The notes: generated by a model from the sequence alone, not told the origin. 63,325 nt of DNA from Deltaproteobacteria bacterium (GCA_029262535.1 JAJCZF010000056.1:1-63325); one strand, 5' to 3'; counted from the stretch's first letter, positions 51,492 through 61,880 are shown. Translations and numbers: made by a program.

Positions 51492-53018
51492 ATGCTTGCA
51501 AAGGTTTTCTCAGGGACGGTACTCGGTATAGATGCGATACCTGTCGAGGTAGAAGTCGATATCTCAAACGGCCTTCCTGTCTTTTCTACGGTGGGGTTGC
51601 CCGATAATGCCGTAAAGGAGTCCAAGGACAGGGTAAAGAGCGCGATAAAGAATTCTGGTTACGACTTTCCCGCCAAGCGCATCACCGTTAATCTCGCTCC
51701 GGCCGATATAAAGAAGGAGGGTACGACCTTCGATCTGCCCGTTGCGGTGGGCATACTTATAGCGGAGGGTCTGATAGCGCAGTCCGCTGTAGAGGACTAT
51801 TTTATTCTGGGCGAGCTCTCTCTGGACGGCACCATAAGGGCTATCCGAGGAATACTTCCGGCGGCGGTCTCGGCCAGAAGCGAGGGACGCGCCATTATCG
51901 TGCCTATAGAAAACAGCCAGGAGGCTGCGCTTGTCGAAGGATTAAAGGTTATCGGTTTAAGAAGCCTTGGAGATCTCGTGGAATTCCTTGCAGGAAGGGC
52001 CGAAATAGAGCCTAGCGTGGTTGATGTAGAATCGTTCTTTAATAGCGACCTGAACGATTGTCTCGACCTGGCCGATGTAAAGGGGCAAGAGCATGTAAAG
52101 AGGGCTATTGAGGTCGCGGCCGCGGGCTCGCATAATGTCTTGATGATCGGCCCTCCCGGTTCCGGTAAGACTATGCTTGCAAGGAGGCTTCCCTCGGTAA
52201 TGCCGGAGATGACGATAGACGAGGCCATTGAGACGACAAAGATACATTCGGTCGCAGGAAAGCTTTTGCCAAAGAAGGTCCTTGTTACCGACAGGCCCTT
52301 TCGCTCTCCGCACCATACCATATCGGACGCGGCGCTAATCGGAGGCGGCACAAACCCCAAGCCGGGCGAGGCGAGCCTCGCCCATAACGGCATACTCTTT
52401 CTCGACGAGGTGCTTGAGTTTAAAAAGAATGTGCTTGAGGTTCTAAGGCAACCGGTAGAGGACGGCAATGTGACGATATCAAGGGTAGCGCAGACCATAA
52501 CCTATCCTTCGAGTTTTATGCTTGTATGCGCAATGAATCCCTGTCCCTGCGGTTTTCTGGGAGATCCGGCAAAGAAATGTGGCTGTACGCCTCCGCAGAT
52601 ACGGCGATACAGGGGGCGTCTGTCCGGGCCGCTTCTCGACAGGATAGATATACATATAGATGTCCCGGCGGTAAAGTTTAAGGAGCTGACCGGAGACCGT
52701 CCGAGCGAGCCGTCATGTGACGTAAAAAAACGTGTCGACCGGGCGCGCTCGGTTCAGCTTGAACGTTTTTCAAAGAGTGATATATATAAGAACGCCGCTA
52801 TGAATACGAAGGAGATAAAGAAATACTGCCATATAGATGAAGAGACAAAGAAGATACTTGAGCTCGCCGTGGAGAGGCTCGGCCTTTCGGCAAGGGCTTT
52901 TACCCGTATCCTCAAGGTGGCGAGGACGATCGCCGACCTTGAGGGCTCTGAAGCTATTGAGACGGGACATGTCTCCGAAGCGATACAATACCGCACCCTC
53001 GATAGGCCCATCCGCTAA
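51492..53018 (+). CDS. comM: ComM/YifB family AAA+ ATPase (Mg-chelatase-like)
   Basis: 508 aa. The N-terminal Lon-like domain has [30 protein letters not shown] and [21 protein letters not shown]. The AAA+ core has Walker [28 protein letters not shown], Walker [24 protein letters not shown] with a CxxxxxxxxCxC zinc-like cluster, and the sensor region [13 protein letters not shown]. ComM is a branch-migration helicase that widens incoming DNA tracts in natural transformation. MITE copy D ends 18 nt before the ATG, so its promoter lies within or beyond the element. RBS AAAGG. Confidence 0.94.
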   Translation: MLAKVFSGTVLGIDAIPVEVEVDISNGLPVFSTVGLPDNAVKESKDRVKSAIKNSGYDFPAKRITVNLAPADIKKEGTTFDLPVAVGILIAEGLIAQSAVEDYFILGELSLDGTIRAIRGILPAAVSARSEGRAIIVPIENSQEAALVEGLKVIGLRSLGDLVEFLAGRAEIEPSVVDVESFFNSDLNDCLDLADVKGQEHVKRAIEVAAAGSHNVLMIGPPGSGKTMLARRLPSVMPEMTIDEAIETTKIHSVAGKLLPKKVLVTDRPFRSPHHTISDAALIGGGTNPKPGEASLAHNGILFLDEVLEFKKNVLEVLRQPVEDGNVTISRVAQTITYPSSFMLVCAMNPCPCGFLGDPAKKCGCTPPQIRRYRGRLSGPLLDRIDIHIDVPAVKFKELTGDRPSEPSCDVKKRVDRARSVQLERFSKSDIYKNAAMNTKEIKKYCHIDEETKKILELAVERLGLSARAFTRILKVARTIADLEGSEAIETGHVSEAIQYRTLDRPIR

Positions 53019-53215
53019 TCTTTTGTAATATTAAAGCAATTTAATCGTTTAATAATCATATATATAGCTACTTGCTTTATACTTCGTAGGTGTAGGCTTA
53101 CGGCGTTATCTGGAATAGTTGTACAAGCATCCTGATCGAACTTTCTCGTGAAAAGTTAGAGGTTGGTTTTTAAGCTTTGAAATTATGAAGAGAAGCACGA
53201 AAGCGAGGGTGAATC

Positions 53216-54583
53216 ATGAAGAAGGTATTACTTGTTCAGGCGCTTTTATTCTTTCTGTTGGTTTCGTGCGCTCCGGTTTATGGACCCGAAGAGCTGGTCG
53301 GTGAAAGGTTCGCCGCACTTGACCCTGGTCAGGTGGAGTTCGTGGATGAACCGGAGGACCCGCGGGCTTATTATCTTTATGATCCGTGGACATTTCTCAT
53401 AGAGGATGTCGTTGAGTTTAATTATAACGGTAGCTATGAAAGATTCTTTCTCGTAAGCTTCGATTCGGAGCGTACGGCCTATATTAGTATAAGTTATTTT
53501 TATCCAAATCGAAGCGAGTATATAACCCCGAGCGAGAACGAGTTAAGGGGTAGCGGACGTTATGTGACGCCACGCGAGTTTGCCCTGACGGTCCTTGCAA
53601 GAAGGGACGGTTACAGGCCTTCTTACGGTAGTCGTCCGGGACATGGAAATAGGGGGACCCATTGGCATGGTTACGGCCCGGAACATGGACACTGGCACGG
53701 GGCGGGACATAACCATGAGCCGCCACCGACGGTGGCGGGAAGGGGCAGATATCAGAAGTATACGGTAGCGGAGCGGGTCAGGGATGAAAAGGCGCGTCGC
53801 GCGACGGCACTCTTAAAAAAGAAGAATGCAGAGGCCGAGGCGGCGCGTAAAGAAAGGGCCGCGGCCGAGTTGCGCGCTGAAGCCAGGAGAAAGAGGCAGG
53901 AGGAGCTGGCAAGGCGCGAGGCGGAGCGTAAGGCAGAGCACAAAATAGAAGAGACGCCTTCGGAGATAGAGGGAAGGGGACGTTATAAGAGAGAGGTCGT
54001 GGCGCAAGACGATATTGAGCAAGACGATCGGCGTAGACGGACCAGAGAGCAAAGAGCGGCCATAAGGAAAGAAGAAGCGGCAAAGAAGGCCGCTGAGAGA
54101 CGGGCCAATGACCGGGCTGTCAGGCGTGCCGAAAAACGCAGGCTGGAAGAGGCCGCGCTGGCTGCGAGGGTCAGGGCCGATGCCGCGGCGCGAAATGAGA
54201 GAAGAAAAAAGGCCGAGAGGTTACAGGCCGCGCAGCGTGAAAAGAAAAATCAGGAGATCGAGGCAAGACGCGAAGAGGCCCGAAGAAGGGCGGAGGCCGC
54301 TCGTGTGGCGCGCGCCGAGGCAGCCGCAAAGAAGGCCAGGGCAAATGCCGGCATGGATGAAAGACGCCGCCTGATATACTCCAAGCCGTGGTCCAAGGTG
54401 ATGAAGGGTCATGTCGCTAGCCACAGACTTGCGCAGGGCATGACCCCGGAGCAGGTAAGGCTATCATGGGGCGCGCCTAAAAGCGTAAGCGATATAAAGG
54501 GCGGTTATACGAGATGGTCCTACAAAGGCAAGATCGCGTACTTTAAAGGCGGCCTTCTTATCGAGTGGCAGAGCGCTAGATAA
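53216..54583 (+). CDS. Lipoprotein with His-rich segment, long charged helix and BamE/OmlA-like C-terminus
   Basis: 455 aa. Signal peptide with lipobox LVSC (Cys18). An N-terminal domain (about 25-135) is followed by a Gly/His-rich stretch (HWHGYGPEHGHWHGAGHNH, about 153-171) that may bind metal. About 200 residues of Ala/Arg/Glu/Lys then form a predicted single long helix. Within it, GRGRYxK/RxxVA occurs twice (about 180 and 251). The last 65 residues (LAQGMTPEQVRLSWGAPKSVSDIKGG...WSYKGK) look like the small BamE/SmpA-OmlA fold of outer-membrane lipoproteins. It could span from the outer membrane toward the inner envelope. Function unknown. Confidence 0.75.
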   Translation: MKKVLLVQALLFFLLVSCAPVYGPEELVGERFAALDPGQVEFVDEPEDPRAYYLYDPWTFLIEDVVEFNYNGSYERFFLVSFDSERTAYISISYFYPNRSEYITPSENELRGSGRYVTPREFALTVLARRDGYRPSYGSRPGHGNRGTHWHGYGPEHGHWHGAGHNHEPPPTVAGRGRYQKYTVAERVRDEKARRATALLKKKNAEAEAARKERAAAELRAEARRKRQEELARREAERKAEHKIEETPSEIEGRGRYKREVVAQDDIEQDDRRRRTREQRAAIRKEEAAKKAAERRANDRAVRRAEKRRLEEAALAARVRADAAARNERRKKAERLQAAQREKKNQEIEARREEARRRAEAARVARAEAAAKKARANAGMDERRRLIYSKPWSKVMKGHVASHRLAQGMTPEQVRLSWGAPKSVSDIKGGYTRWSYKGKIAYFKGGLLIEWQSAR

Positions 54584-54597
54584 ATTAAAGAGGGGAA

Positions 54598-55489
54598 TTG
54601 TTTATGTGTCAAAGCAAGAGACTATTATTTTTATTTACATTTGTGCTGATAAGTTGCCTTATTCCTCTAACGACCGAGGCGGGGCAAAAAGAGATTGAAA
54701 AGATATATCGGGAAGGTAATAAACACTTTCTTGCCATGGACTATGACAAGGCGGTGGAGCGTTATTCGCGCGCTCTGGAGATAGACAATACGTTTTCGGA
54801 TATCTACTTTAATCGCGGCAACGCATATTTCAACCTTGGCAAGTACGATAAGACGGTAGCCGACTACACAAGCGGAATAGCGATAAGCCCGGACAAGTCA
54901 CAGGCCTATCAGGTTAGAGGCACGGCATATAGATTGCTCGGCCAGTTCGATAAAAGCATCAAGGATCTTTCAAAGGCGATCTCGCTGGACAAAAGCCCTG
55001 AAAACTATTATAGTCGCGGTCTGGCATATTTAGATACCGGTCGTGTTGAAGAGGCCCTCAAGGACTATTCAGAGGCCATTGTGCTTGCCCCAGAATACCT
55101 CTTTGCCATCAATAACCGGGGCGCATAGCCTATGCCTCGCTCGGAAGGTTTGACGAGGCGGCAGGGGACTTTACAAGGGCGCTTGAGATCGACCCCGATA
55201 ACCTGCCCGCGCTCTCGAACCGGGGTAGCGCTTATCTGGATCAGGGGCGGTTTTCCAGGGCTGAAAAGGACTTTAATAACGCTCTAAAGCTTACATCGGA
55301 CGAACCTATGGGTTATATTATATTATGGCCCGCCTTAATTCCTATAAGGGAAATAGCAAGGGAACGTGCGAGTACCTGCGTAAAGCGATCGACAAAGGTT
55401 TCAACAATTTTGATGAGCTTCGCAGTAATCCTGCATTCTACAATAGCAAGGATAGCAGTTGTTTTATTAGTATTATCTCCGGTAACTAA
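54598..55489 (+). pseudogene. TPR-repeat protein broken by two frameshifts
   Basis: The first frame (54598-55128) gives a signal peptide and about four TPR units (GNKHFLAMDYDKAVERYSRA and so on) up to NNRGA, then TAG. The next frame continues at once with AYASLGRFDEAAGDFTRALE and another TPR (55128 to about 55313). A third frame then gives YIMARLNSYKGNSKGTCEYL to FISIISGN and a stop at 55487-55489, a normal C-terminus for this protein type. Each change fits gain of two bases (or loss of one), at GCATAGCC and GGTTATATTATATTATG. The intact product would be about 296 aa. Either a recent pseudogene or sequence errors. Confidence 0.82.
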
Positions 55490-55503
55490 GTTTTGACAAA
55501 GTA

Positions 55504-55512
55504 TGTTATAAT
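55504..55512 (+). promoter_or_regulatory. Extended -10 promoter
   Basis: TGTTATAAT (TGn plus TATAAT at 55507-55512), 26 nt before the ATG at 55539. Confidence 0.5.
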
Positions 55513-55538
55513 ATCAAAAATTTTTATTGAGGTTTAAA

Positions 55539-56078
55539 ATGCATTATCTTCTTGGAGTTCTACTTTTCATCACTGTTTTTATTGCGGCTCCTGTGGCCTA
55601 CGCCGACGATTGCGACGCTGAGTATGCGGAGCTTATACCGTCTAAGCTGGCTTTTAGCGGGGTTAGTTATTCTTCTGGCGAGTTAACGTGTCTGCCCGGC
55701 GATATCACAACTTTTGAGGTAGAGACGAAGCTTATTGATATAGGGCTTGGAAAATCGTTTCGTGTCGACGGGGCGGTTACGATGGGCAAGATGCCTGCTC
55801 AGTATAAGGCCTTCAATGGTAAATATACCCTATATCTGAAGGCATATGTGATATCTAGGAACGGAGATATCGTTTGGGAGCAGGGCGGCTTTCCGCAGGG
55901 CGAGGTTCAGGTTAATATCTCTGGCGGAGAGAGAAAGTTCTCGCTCATTAACCAGCTAAAAGGCTCTTTATGGCGCGCCAGGGTCGTTGTAGTTGCCGCC
56001 GGAGACCCGATCCTTTCGGACGAGGGTGGTGTCGGACCTGTTATACTGGGAGCCGCTGTGGTCAGGGCCAAGAAGTAA
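55539..56078 (+). CDS. Exported protein of unknown function
   Basis: 179 aa from the ATG at 55539 (GAGG 6 nt upstream; an in-frame TTG at 55527 is less likely). The signal peptide ends at VAYA-DD. The mature part has two Cys near the N-terminus (DDCDAEYAEL, LTCLPGD) that could form a disulfide, and is rich in predicted beta strands (GKYTLYLKAYVISRNGDIVWEQGGF, RARVVVVAAGD). Not recognised. A small lipoprotein gene follows after 29 nt, and the two may be co-transcribed. Confidence 0.7.
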   Translation: MHYLLGVLLFITVFIAAPVAYADDCDAEYAELIPSKLAFSGVSYSSGELTCLPGDITTFEVETKLIDIGLGKSFRVDGAVTMGKMPAQYKAFNGKYTLYLKAYVISRNGDIVWEQGGFPQGEVQVNISGGERKFSLINQLKGSLWRARVVVVAAGDPILSDEGGVGPVILGAAVVRAKK

Positions 56079-56107
56079 AAAACCTTTTATAGAAAGTTGC
56101 TATCTCT

Positions 56108-56545
56108 TTGAAAAAGTTTTTACTGATACCTCTTCTTTTTATTCTGCTGGCCGGTTGCGCAAAGGTCTCCGTGGTCAGTTCTCTGCCCGGAGCCAATACC
56201 GAAGCCATCGCTACCGTTGGAGACGTTTTTTTCGATATAAGGGACGAGGGGCCTTTTGAAGGGCGGCGCACTGTTTTGATCTTGGTCAAAGTAGATAATA
56301 AAAAGTTCGTCCTTGAGAGCGCCGAATATGTCAAGGGCGTTGACCACGGAACAAAGCTCGCCATAGGTGGGTGGCGGCTTAGAGAGGGCATTTCAAAACG
56401 ATATGAGATACCCCTTTTAAAAGAAAAATTTAGAATAAAGAGACGCGAGTTTCAGGTCTATTCGGTCAGAGACGGTGTCGTGACCTACAGGGTCATCGGC
56501 AAACCGAGGCCCGTGCAGAAACCCTTTACCGACAGTATGGATTAG
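56108..56545 (+). CDS. Hypothetical lipoprotein
   Basis: 145 aa with TTG start. A short signal peptide ends in lipobox LLAGC (Cys17). The mature protein (AKVSVVSSLPGANTEAIATVGDV) has beta-strand character and a C-terminal PVQKPFTDSMD. No family is recognised. Lies between another exported protein and yyaL, on the same strand as both. Confidence 0.68.
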   Translation: MKKFLLIPLLFILLAGCAKVSVVSSLPGANTEAIATVGDVFFDIRDEGPFEGRRTVLILVKVDNKKFVLESAEYVKGVDHGTKLAIGGWRLREGISKRYEIPLLKEKFRIKRREFQVYSVRDGVVTYRVIGKPRPVQKPFTDSMD

Positions 56546-56630
56546 ACGCCTCTTTTGTTAGACCTTCCGAAAAACTCCTAAGATTTTGCTAATACCTATA
56601 TGAAAAAAATCATAAAAACAGAGGTTTGCT

Positions 56631-58697
56631 GTGAGTCCTAATAAACTTATAGGGGAGAAGAGCCCTTACCTGAGGCAGCACGCCACAAACCCCGTGGACT
56701 GGCATCCGTGGGGCGATGAGCCCTTTACGAGGGCTCTTAACGAGAATAAACCGGTCTTATTGTCGATAGGTTATTCCACATGCCACTGGTGTCACGTTAT
56801 GGAGGAAGAGGTCTTTAGCGACGAGGAGGCCGCGCGTCTCATAAATGAGACCTTTATCTCCGTTAAAGTCGACCGCGAGGAACGCCCGGATATAGACGCC
56901 GTTTATATGGCCGCCTCTCACGCGGCCACGGGCAGCGGGGGCTGGCCCCTTAATGTCCTTCTTACGCCCGACAGGATGCCCTTTTTCGTTGCAACCTATC
57001 TTCCCAAAGAGAGTATGGCAGGGCGCATGGGCATGATGGATCTTTGCAAGAGTGTAAAGGAGTTATGGGAGAGGGACCGTGTCCAGGTTGAAAACTCTTC
57101 GTTAGACTTTACCGCTCAGATGAATTTTGATCGCACCGAAGCCTGTATGGAAAGCCCTGATATGAAGGTTATAGAAAGGGCCGTTAACGGGCTTAGCGAC
57201 CGCTACGACGCTGTAAATGGCGGTTTCGGCACGAGGCCTAAATTCCCTACGACACATAATCTTATATTTCTTCTTAGAAACTATCATCGCACGAAAAATA
57301 CGGAAATACTCGATATAGTCGAAAATACGCTTCGCAAGATGCGTTTCGGCGGTCTCTACGACCAGCTTGGTTACGGCTTTCATCGTTATTCAACCGATCC
57401 GGTCTGGCTGGTTCCGCATTTTGAAAAGATGTTATATGACCAGGCAATGGCGCTCTCGGCCTATACCGAAGCCTTCTCTGCCACTGGCGACGATTTTTAC
57501 AAGGGTGTCGCCTCTGAGATATGCGCCTATCTACTTAGAGACCTGACTTCACTAGAGGGTGAAGATGCGGGTGCATTCTATGCGGGCGAGGACGCCGATA
57601 GCGAGGGCAAAGAGGGAACCTTCTACCTCTGGACCGAAGAAGAGCTTCGCGCGGTACTTGATGAAGAGGAGGCCGTCCTTGCCAGGCGGTATTTTAATAC
57701 CTCTTCCGGCGGCAACTACCGCGACGAAGTGACCGGAACGCCGACTGGCAAAAATATTCTCTATATCTCCCCTGCCTCTATTGAAACAGGAGCGGCTGGG
57801 CCAGAAATGGATAAGATAAGAGAAAAATTATTTAGAGCGCGTCTGCCGAGGCAGCGTCCATTCAGGGATGAAAAGATTCTTACCGATTGGAACGGGCTCA
57901 TGATAGCGGCGCTCGCAAAAGCCGGAGCGACCTTTGGCAACGAAGAGTATATTAAGGCCGCTCGTCGGGCCGCGGATTTTCTGCTAAGTAATTTGACAAC
58001 CCCTGACGGCCATCTTTTACACCGTTATATGGAGGGAGAGGCGGCCATAGACGGTTTTCTCGACGACTATGCACACTTTGTATGGGGCTTGATGGAGTTA
58101 TACGGGGCTACATTCGAGGAGTCTTACTTCTGTGAGGCGATAAAGATCAACTCTGTTATGATGAGGGAGTTTCACGACCCGGCGGAAGGTGGTTTCTGGT
58201 TTACCGCCAAGGGCTCCGAAGAGTTGATAGTAAGGACGAGAAACGACAATGATAATGTCTATCCATCCGGAAACTCGGCGGCTGTGATGAATCTCTTAAG
58301 GCTATCGAAGCTTACCGGCGACGCGGTACCGGACCGTACCTCCAGAGGGCTACTTGAGGTATCTGGCGGCGAGATGTCGCTTAACCCAATGGCCTATACC
58401 GCGCTTCTTACAGCGCTCGATTATTCCATAGGGACGCCCATTGAGATAGTTATCGCCGGTGCGAGGCACGCGCCAGATACCGCGGCGCTTATTAAGGTCG
58501 TTAGAGAGAGTTACCTGCCCAACCTTTCGCTCTTACTTCTTCCAACGGGAGAAGAGGCCGAGATAGTAAAGATCGCGCCTTTTCTAAATAATATTACCGA
58601 AGTTGACGGCAAGGCCACGGCCTATCTATGTAAGGATTTTTCATGTACTACTCCGATGACCGACCCGCTGGAGCTTAAAAAGTTGCTTACTGCCTAA
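56631..58697 (+). CDS. yyaL: YyaL/SSP411-like thioredoxin-domain protein (DUF255)
   Basis: 688 aa, standard for the family. The N-terminal thioredoxin-like domain begins [24 protein letters not shown] and has the redox-type motif [12 protein letters not shown] (C51, C54). The remainder is an alpha/alpha toroid of the N-acylglucosamine-2-epimerase/cellobiose-epimerase type ([45 protein letters not shown]). Found across bacteria and mammals; the reaction is unknown. GTG start with AGAGG upstream. Confidence 0.92.
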   Translation: MSPNKLIGEKSPYLRQHATNPVDWHPWGDEPFTRALNENKPVLLSIGYSTCHWCHVMEEEVFSDEEAARLINETFISVKVDREERPDIDAVYMAASHAATGSGGWPLNVLLTPDRMPFFVATYLPKESMAGRMGMMDLCKSVKELWERDRVQVENSSLDFTAQMNFDRTEACMESPDMKVIERAVNGLSDRYDAVNGGFGTRPKFPTTHNLIFLLRNYHRTKNTEILDIVENTLRKMRFGGLYDQLGYGFHRYSTDPVWLVPHFEKMLYDQAMALSAYTEAFSATGDDFYKGVASEICAYLLRDLTSLEGEDAGAFYAGEDADSEGKEGTFYLWTEEELRAVLDEEEAVLARRYFNTSSGGNYRDEVTGTPTGKNILYISPASIETGAAGPEMDKIREKLFRARLPRQRPFRDEKILTDWNGLMIAALAKAGATFGNEEYIKAARRAADFLLSNLTTPDGHLLHRYMEGEAAIDGFLDDYAHFVWGLMELYGATFEESYFCEAIKINSVMMREFHDPAEGGFWFTAKGSEELIVRTRNDNDNVYPSGNSAAVMNLLRLSKLTGDAVPDRTSRGLLEVSGGEMSLNPMAYTALLTALDYSIGTPIEIVIAGARHAPDTAALIKVVRESYLPNLSLLLLPTGEEAEIVKIAPFLNNITEVDGKATAYLCKDFSCTTPMTDPLELKKLLTA

Positions 58698-58754
58698 TAA
58701 CCTTCGGAACTTTAATTAATTGCTGTTATTTATATGAAATGATAATATAAGCCT

Positions 58755-59879
58755 ATGATTTATCTTGATAATGGAGCGACATCTTTTCCCAAACCTGAGT
58801 CTGTCTACAGCCGCGTAGACGAGGTGCTAAGGACTGTCGGAGGCAATCCCGGCAGGGCGAGCCATCGTATGGCCCTTGAGGCAGACCGTGTTGTTTTCGG
58901 AGCGCGCGAATCACTCGCCTTTCTCTTGAATATAAACGACGCCGAGAGGCTCGTCTTTACAAAGAATGCGACAGAGGGTATAAATATCGCGCTCAAGGGA
59001 CTTATAAAACCTGGTGACCATATCATAACGACATCCTTTGAACATAATTCCGTAGCGAGGCCGATAAAGAGGCTTGAGGAGGAAGGGGTTTCCGTGACGC
59101 GTATAAGCGGCACGGACGGCCTTATTTCACTGGAAGAGGTAAAGGCCGCCATAAAGGCGGAGACTAAGTTGGTTTGTATAACCCACGCCTCAAACGTTTT
59201 TGGAGCGATTCAACCGGCGCGTGATATTGCAAAGCTCTGCAAAGATAAGGGTGTACTATTTATGCTCGATGCCTCCCAGACCGCCGGAGCTCTGCCGCTT
59301 GATCTATCAACACTTGGGGCCGATATCGTGGCAGGTACGGGTCATAAGGCGCTCTTCGGTCCGCAGGGCACGGGCTTTCTCTATCTTGCGGAAGGCATTG
59401 AGCCGTTGCCGCTTTTAGACGGCGGCACGGGTGAGATCGTTGATATATTACCGCTACCCGAGAGGCTTGAAGCCGGGACGATGAATATGCCGGGTCTTGC
59501 CGGGTTGGGGGCGGGCGTGGACTTTCTCTTAGAGACCGGTATTGATAAGGTCAGGGCGCATGAAGTGACCTTGACGGTCATGCTGCTCGACGACCTCGCT
59601 GCTATAGAGGGTTTGACCATCATCGGCCCGACCGAACCTGAATTAAAAGTGCCGCTCGTAAGCTTTACTCTCGCAGGTAAGGAGCCGCGCGAGATCGGGC
59701 TCAGCCTTGATAACGACTACGATATAATGGTCCGCACGGGCACCCACTGTGCACCGGAGGCCCATAAGACCGCAGGTACTTTTCCAAACGGCACGGTGCG
59801 GGTAAGCGCCGGATTTTTTAATACTAAAGAAGATATCGAAAGGCTGCTCTTTGCGGTTAGGGAGATAGCCGCATGTTGA
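58755..59879 (+). CDS. Cysteine desulfurase-like class V aminotransferase
   Basis: 374 aa PLP enzyme. YLDNGATSFPKPE start, FTKNATEGINIAL, the PLP-contacting VLFMLDASQTAGALPLD, Schiff-base Lys198 in GTGHKALFGPQGTG, and the loop Cys332 in RTGTHCAPEAHK are consistent with SufS/CsdA-type desulfurases, closest in form to the EF2568-like subgroup. It would release sulfur from cysteine for cluster or thio-cofactor synthesis. No scaffold (iscU/sufE) is adjacent. Its end overlaps the tsaD start by 7 bp, so the two are coupled. Confidence 0.88.
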   Translation: MIYLDNGATSFPKPESVYSRVDEVLRTVGGNPGRASHRMALEADRVVFGARESLAFLLNINDAERLVFTKNATEGINIALKGLIKPGDHIITTSFEHNSVARPIKRLEEEGVSVTRISGTDGLISLEEVKAAIKAETKLVCITHASNVFGAIQPARDIAKLCKDKGVLFMLDASQTAGALPLDLSTLGADIVAGTGHKALFGPQGTGFLYLAEGIEPLPLLDGGTGEIVDILPLPERLEAGTMNMPGLAGLGAGVDFLLETGIDKVRAHEVTLTVMLLDDLAAIEGLTIIGPTEPELKVPLVSFTLAGKEPREIGLSLDNDYDIMVRTGTHCAPEAHKTAGTFPNGTVRVSAGFFNTKEDIERLLFAVREIAAC

Positions 59880-60892
59880 TACTCGGCATAGAGTCGTCAT
59901 GCGACGACACGGCTGCTGCGGTCGTCGAGGGGGGCAGGAAGGTTCTTTCCTCTGTCGTATCTTCTCAAGACGACATACATTCGCTTTACGGCGGTGTGGT
60001 TCCTGAACTTGCCTCTCGCCGTCATATAGAGATGATAGTGCCGGTCGTGGACGAAGCTCTAAAAAGGGCCTCGGTGACGATGAACGATATAGATGCAATT
60101 GGCGTTACACAAGGTCCGGGGCTGGTCGGGTCGCTGCTTATAGGTTTAAGTTTTGCAAAGAGCGTCAGTTATGTAAAGTCCATACCATATGTCGGCGTAA
60201 ACCACCTTGAGGCCCACCCGCTCGCGCCCTTTCTCTACGAAGAGGGTGAGGAAGTGACGGAGCCCGATTTCCCCCATCTGGCCCTTGTGGTATCGGGCGG
60301 TCATACGGCCCTTATACGATTCGATGATTATACGACCTCAAGGGTTATTGGTCAGACCCGCGACGACGCCGCGGGGGAGGCCTTTGACAAGGTCGGTAAG
60401 ATGCTCGGCCTCGGCTTCCCTGGTGGCAAGGCAATAGATATTGCGGCTAGGTCCGGCGACCCCAAGGCCGTGGACTTTAAGCGGACTTATCTTGGCAAGG
60501 GTAATCTTGAGTTCAGTTTTAGCGGTATAAAGACCGGCGTTCATACCTATCTCTCAAATCTGGGACACGAACCGAGCGAGCAGGAGAAGAACGATATTGC
60601 CGCTTCTTTTCAGGAGGCCGTTGTGGATGTGCTCGTTAGAAAATTAAAATGGGGGGCAGAGGCGGCCGGTGTTTCCACTATTGTAGCCGCCGGTGGTGTG
60701 GCCTGTAACTCAAGGCTTCGCGCAAAACTCTCCGAGATGGCCGACCGTGAGGGCTTGAGGCTTCTCCTTGCGCCTCCCAAATATTGTAGCGATAACGGCG
60801 CAATGATAGCATTGCTCGCATGGCAGAGACTCGAAAAGGGTGAACGCGCCGGGTTAGATCTAAATGCCATACCAAACTGGGATCTCTTATGA
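59873..60892 (+). CDS. tsaD: tRNA N6-threonylcarbamoyladenosine transferase TsaD
   Basis: 339 aa. ASKHA-fold motifs ILGIESSCDDTAAAVVE, VPELASRRHIEMI, the metal-binding NHLEAH, LVVSGGHTALI, and DNGAMIALLAW near the C-terminus. It transfers the threonylcarbamoyl group to A37 of ANN-reading tRNAs with TsaB and TsaE. Overlaps the upstream desulfurase gene by 7 bp and the downstream rsmA by 4 bp. Confidence 0.97.
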   Translation: MLILGIESSCDDTAAAVVEGGRKVLSSVVSSQDDIHSLYGGVVPELASRRHIEMIVPVVDEALKRASVTMNDIDAIGVTQGPGLVGSLLIGLSFAKSVSYVKSIPYVGVNHLEAHPLAPFLYEEGEEVTEPDFPHLALVVSGGHTALIRFDDYTTSRVIGQTRDDAAGEAFDKVGKMLGLGFPGGKAIDIAARSGDPKAVDFKRTYLGKGNLEFSFSGIKTGVHTYLSNLGHEPSEQEKNDIAASFQEAVVDVLVRKLKWGAEAAGVSTIVAAGGVACNSRLRAKLSEMADREGLRLLLAPPKYCSDNGAMIALLAWQRLEKGERAGLDLNAIPNWDLL

Positions 60893-61737
60893 GCGCCGCC
60901 AATACGGACAGGACCCCCTTTGCCAAGAAACGTTTTAGCCAGAACTTCATAAAAGATCAAAATGTCGCTCGCGCTATTGTAGCCGCAGCCGGTCTCACCG
61001 ATGGAGACTGCGCCGTTGAGATAGGGCCGGGCAGAGGTGTTTTGACCGAACCGCTTCTTGCTACGGGCGCAAAACTAACTTGTATAGAGATAGACTTTAA
61101 ACTCGCCGACCGGCTAAAAGAAAAGTACTCGGACAACGATAATATCGACTTTATAGTTGGCGACGCCCTTAAGATTTCATTTGCCGACCTTAGCAAAGAA
61201 AAGGGCAAATATCTAAAGCTTGTCTCTAACCTTCCATATAATATCTCCGGCCCTGTGCTCGCAAAATTTCTTGAAGAACGCGTGGCCTTTTCTACGATGG
61301 TATTGATGTTCCAAAAAGAGGTCGCCGACAGGATAAGCGCCGGACCCGGCACCAAGGACTATGGCTCTCTTTCGGTTCTTACTTATGCCTATACCGATGT
61401 GAAAAGACTCTTTGATATTCCGCCGCATCTTTTTCGCCCTGTTCCGAAGGTTACCTCAACGGTCCTTCTCTTTCGCGTGCTCGATAGCCCGAGAGTCCCG
61501 GTCCCGGACGAGCTACTCTTCAAGAGGGTCGTTCGCGGCGGTTTCACGGGTAGGAGAAAGACCCTGATTAATTCTCTGACATCGGCCGGTTTCGTTAAAG
61601 ACGAGGCCGCGGCGGCATTGAAAGAGGCCGGTATCGACCCGAAGCGCAGGGGCGAGACCCTCACTCCCGAGGAGTTTTCAAGACTGACAGAAGCTTTTAT
61701 AAAGGTGAGTGCGGAGAGGCCTGAAGGTATAGATTAG
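60889..61737 (+). CDS. rsmA: 16S rRNA (adenine1518/1519-N6)-dimethyltransferase RsmA
   Basis: 282 aa. KRFSQNFIKDQNVARAI, SAM-binding VEIGPGRGVLTEPLL, and the catalytic NLPYNISGPVLAKFLE (NLPY) are the KsgA hallmarks; a C-terminal helical domain follows (RKTLINSL). It dimethylates the two adenines of the helix 45 loop late in 30S assembly. Starts with the ATGA overlap of tsaD. Last gene of the desulfurase-tsaD-rsmA unit. Confidence 0.96.
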   Translation: MSAANTDRTPFAKKRFSQNFIKDQNVARAIVAAAGLTDGDCAVEIGPGRGVLTEPLLATGAKLTCIEIDFKLADRLKEKYSDNDNIDFIVGDALKISFADLSKEKGKYLKLVSNLPYNISGPVLAKFLEERVAFSTMVLMFQKEVADRISAGPGTKDYGSLSVLTYAYTDVKRLFDIPPHLFRPVPKVTSTVLLFRVLDSPRVPVPDELLFKRVVRGGFTGRRKTLINSLTSAGFVKDEAAAALKEAGIDPKRRGETLTPEEFSRLTEAFIKVSAERPEGID

Positions 61738-61751
61738 GCCTCTTGGTTTTT

Positions 61752-61780
61752 ATGTTATACTAAAAATATTAGTATAACAT
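61752..61780. repeat. 11-bp inverted repeat overlapping a promoter-like box
   Basis: ATGTTATACTA (61752-61762) and TAGTATAACAT (61770-61780) are exact inverted repeats with a 7-nt AT loop. Each arm holds an extended -10-like TGTTATACT, one per strand. It lies 14 nt after the rsmA stop and could be a weak hairpin or an operator. Confidence 0.55.
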
Positions 61781-61880
61781 CATCCGGAAATGTTGAGCGC
61801 CTATAACCCCCAAAGAGAAGCTTGCCGCAAAAGAGAGCGCCATATTTAAACGCCTCTTTTTTACCTACTTTATATATGCC

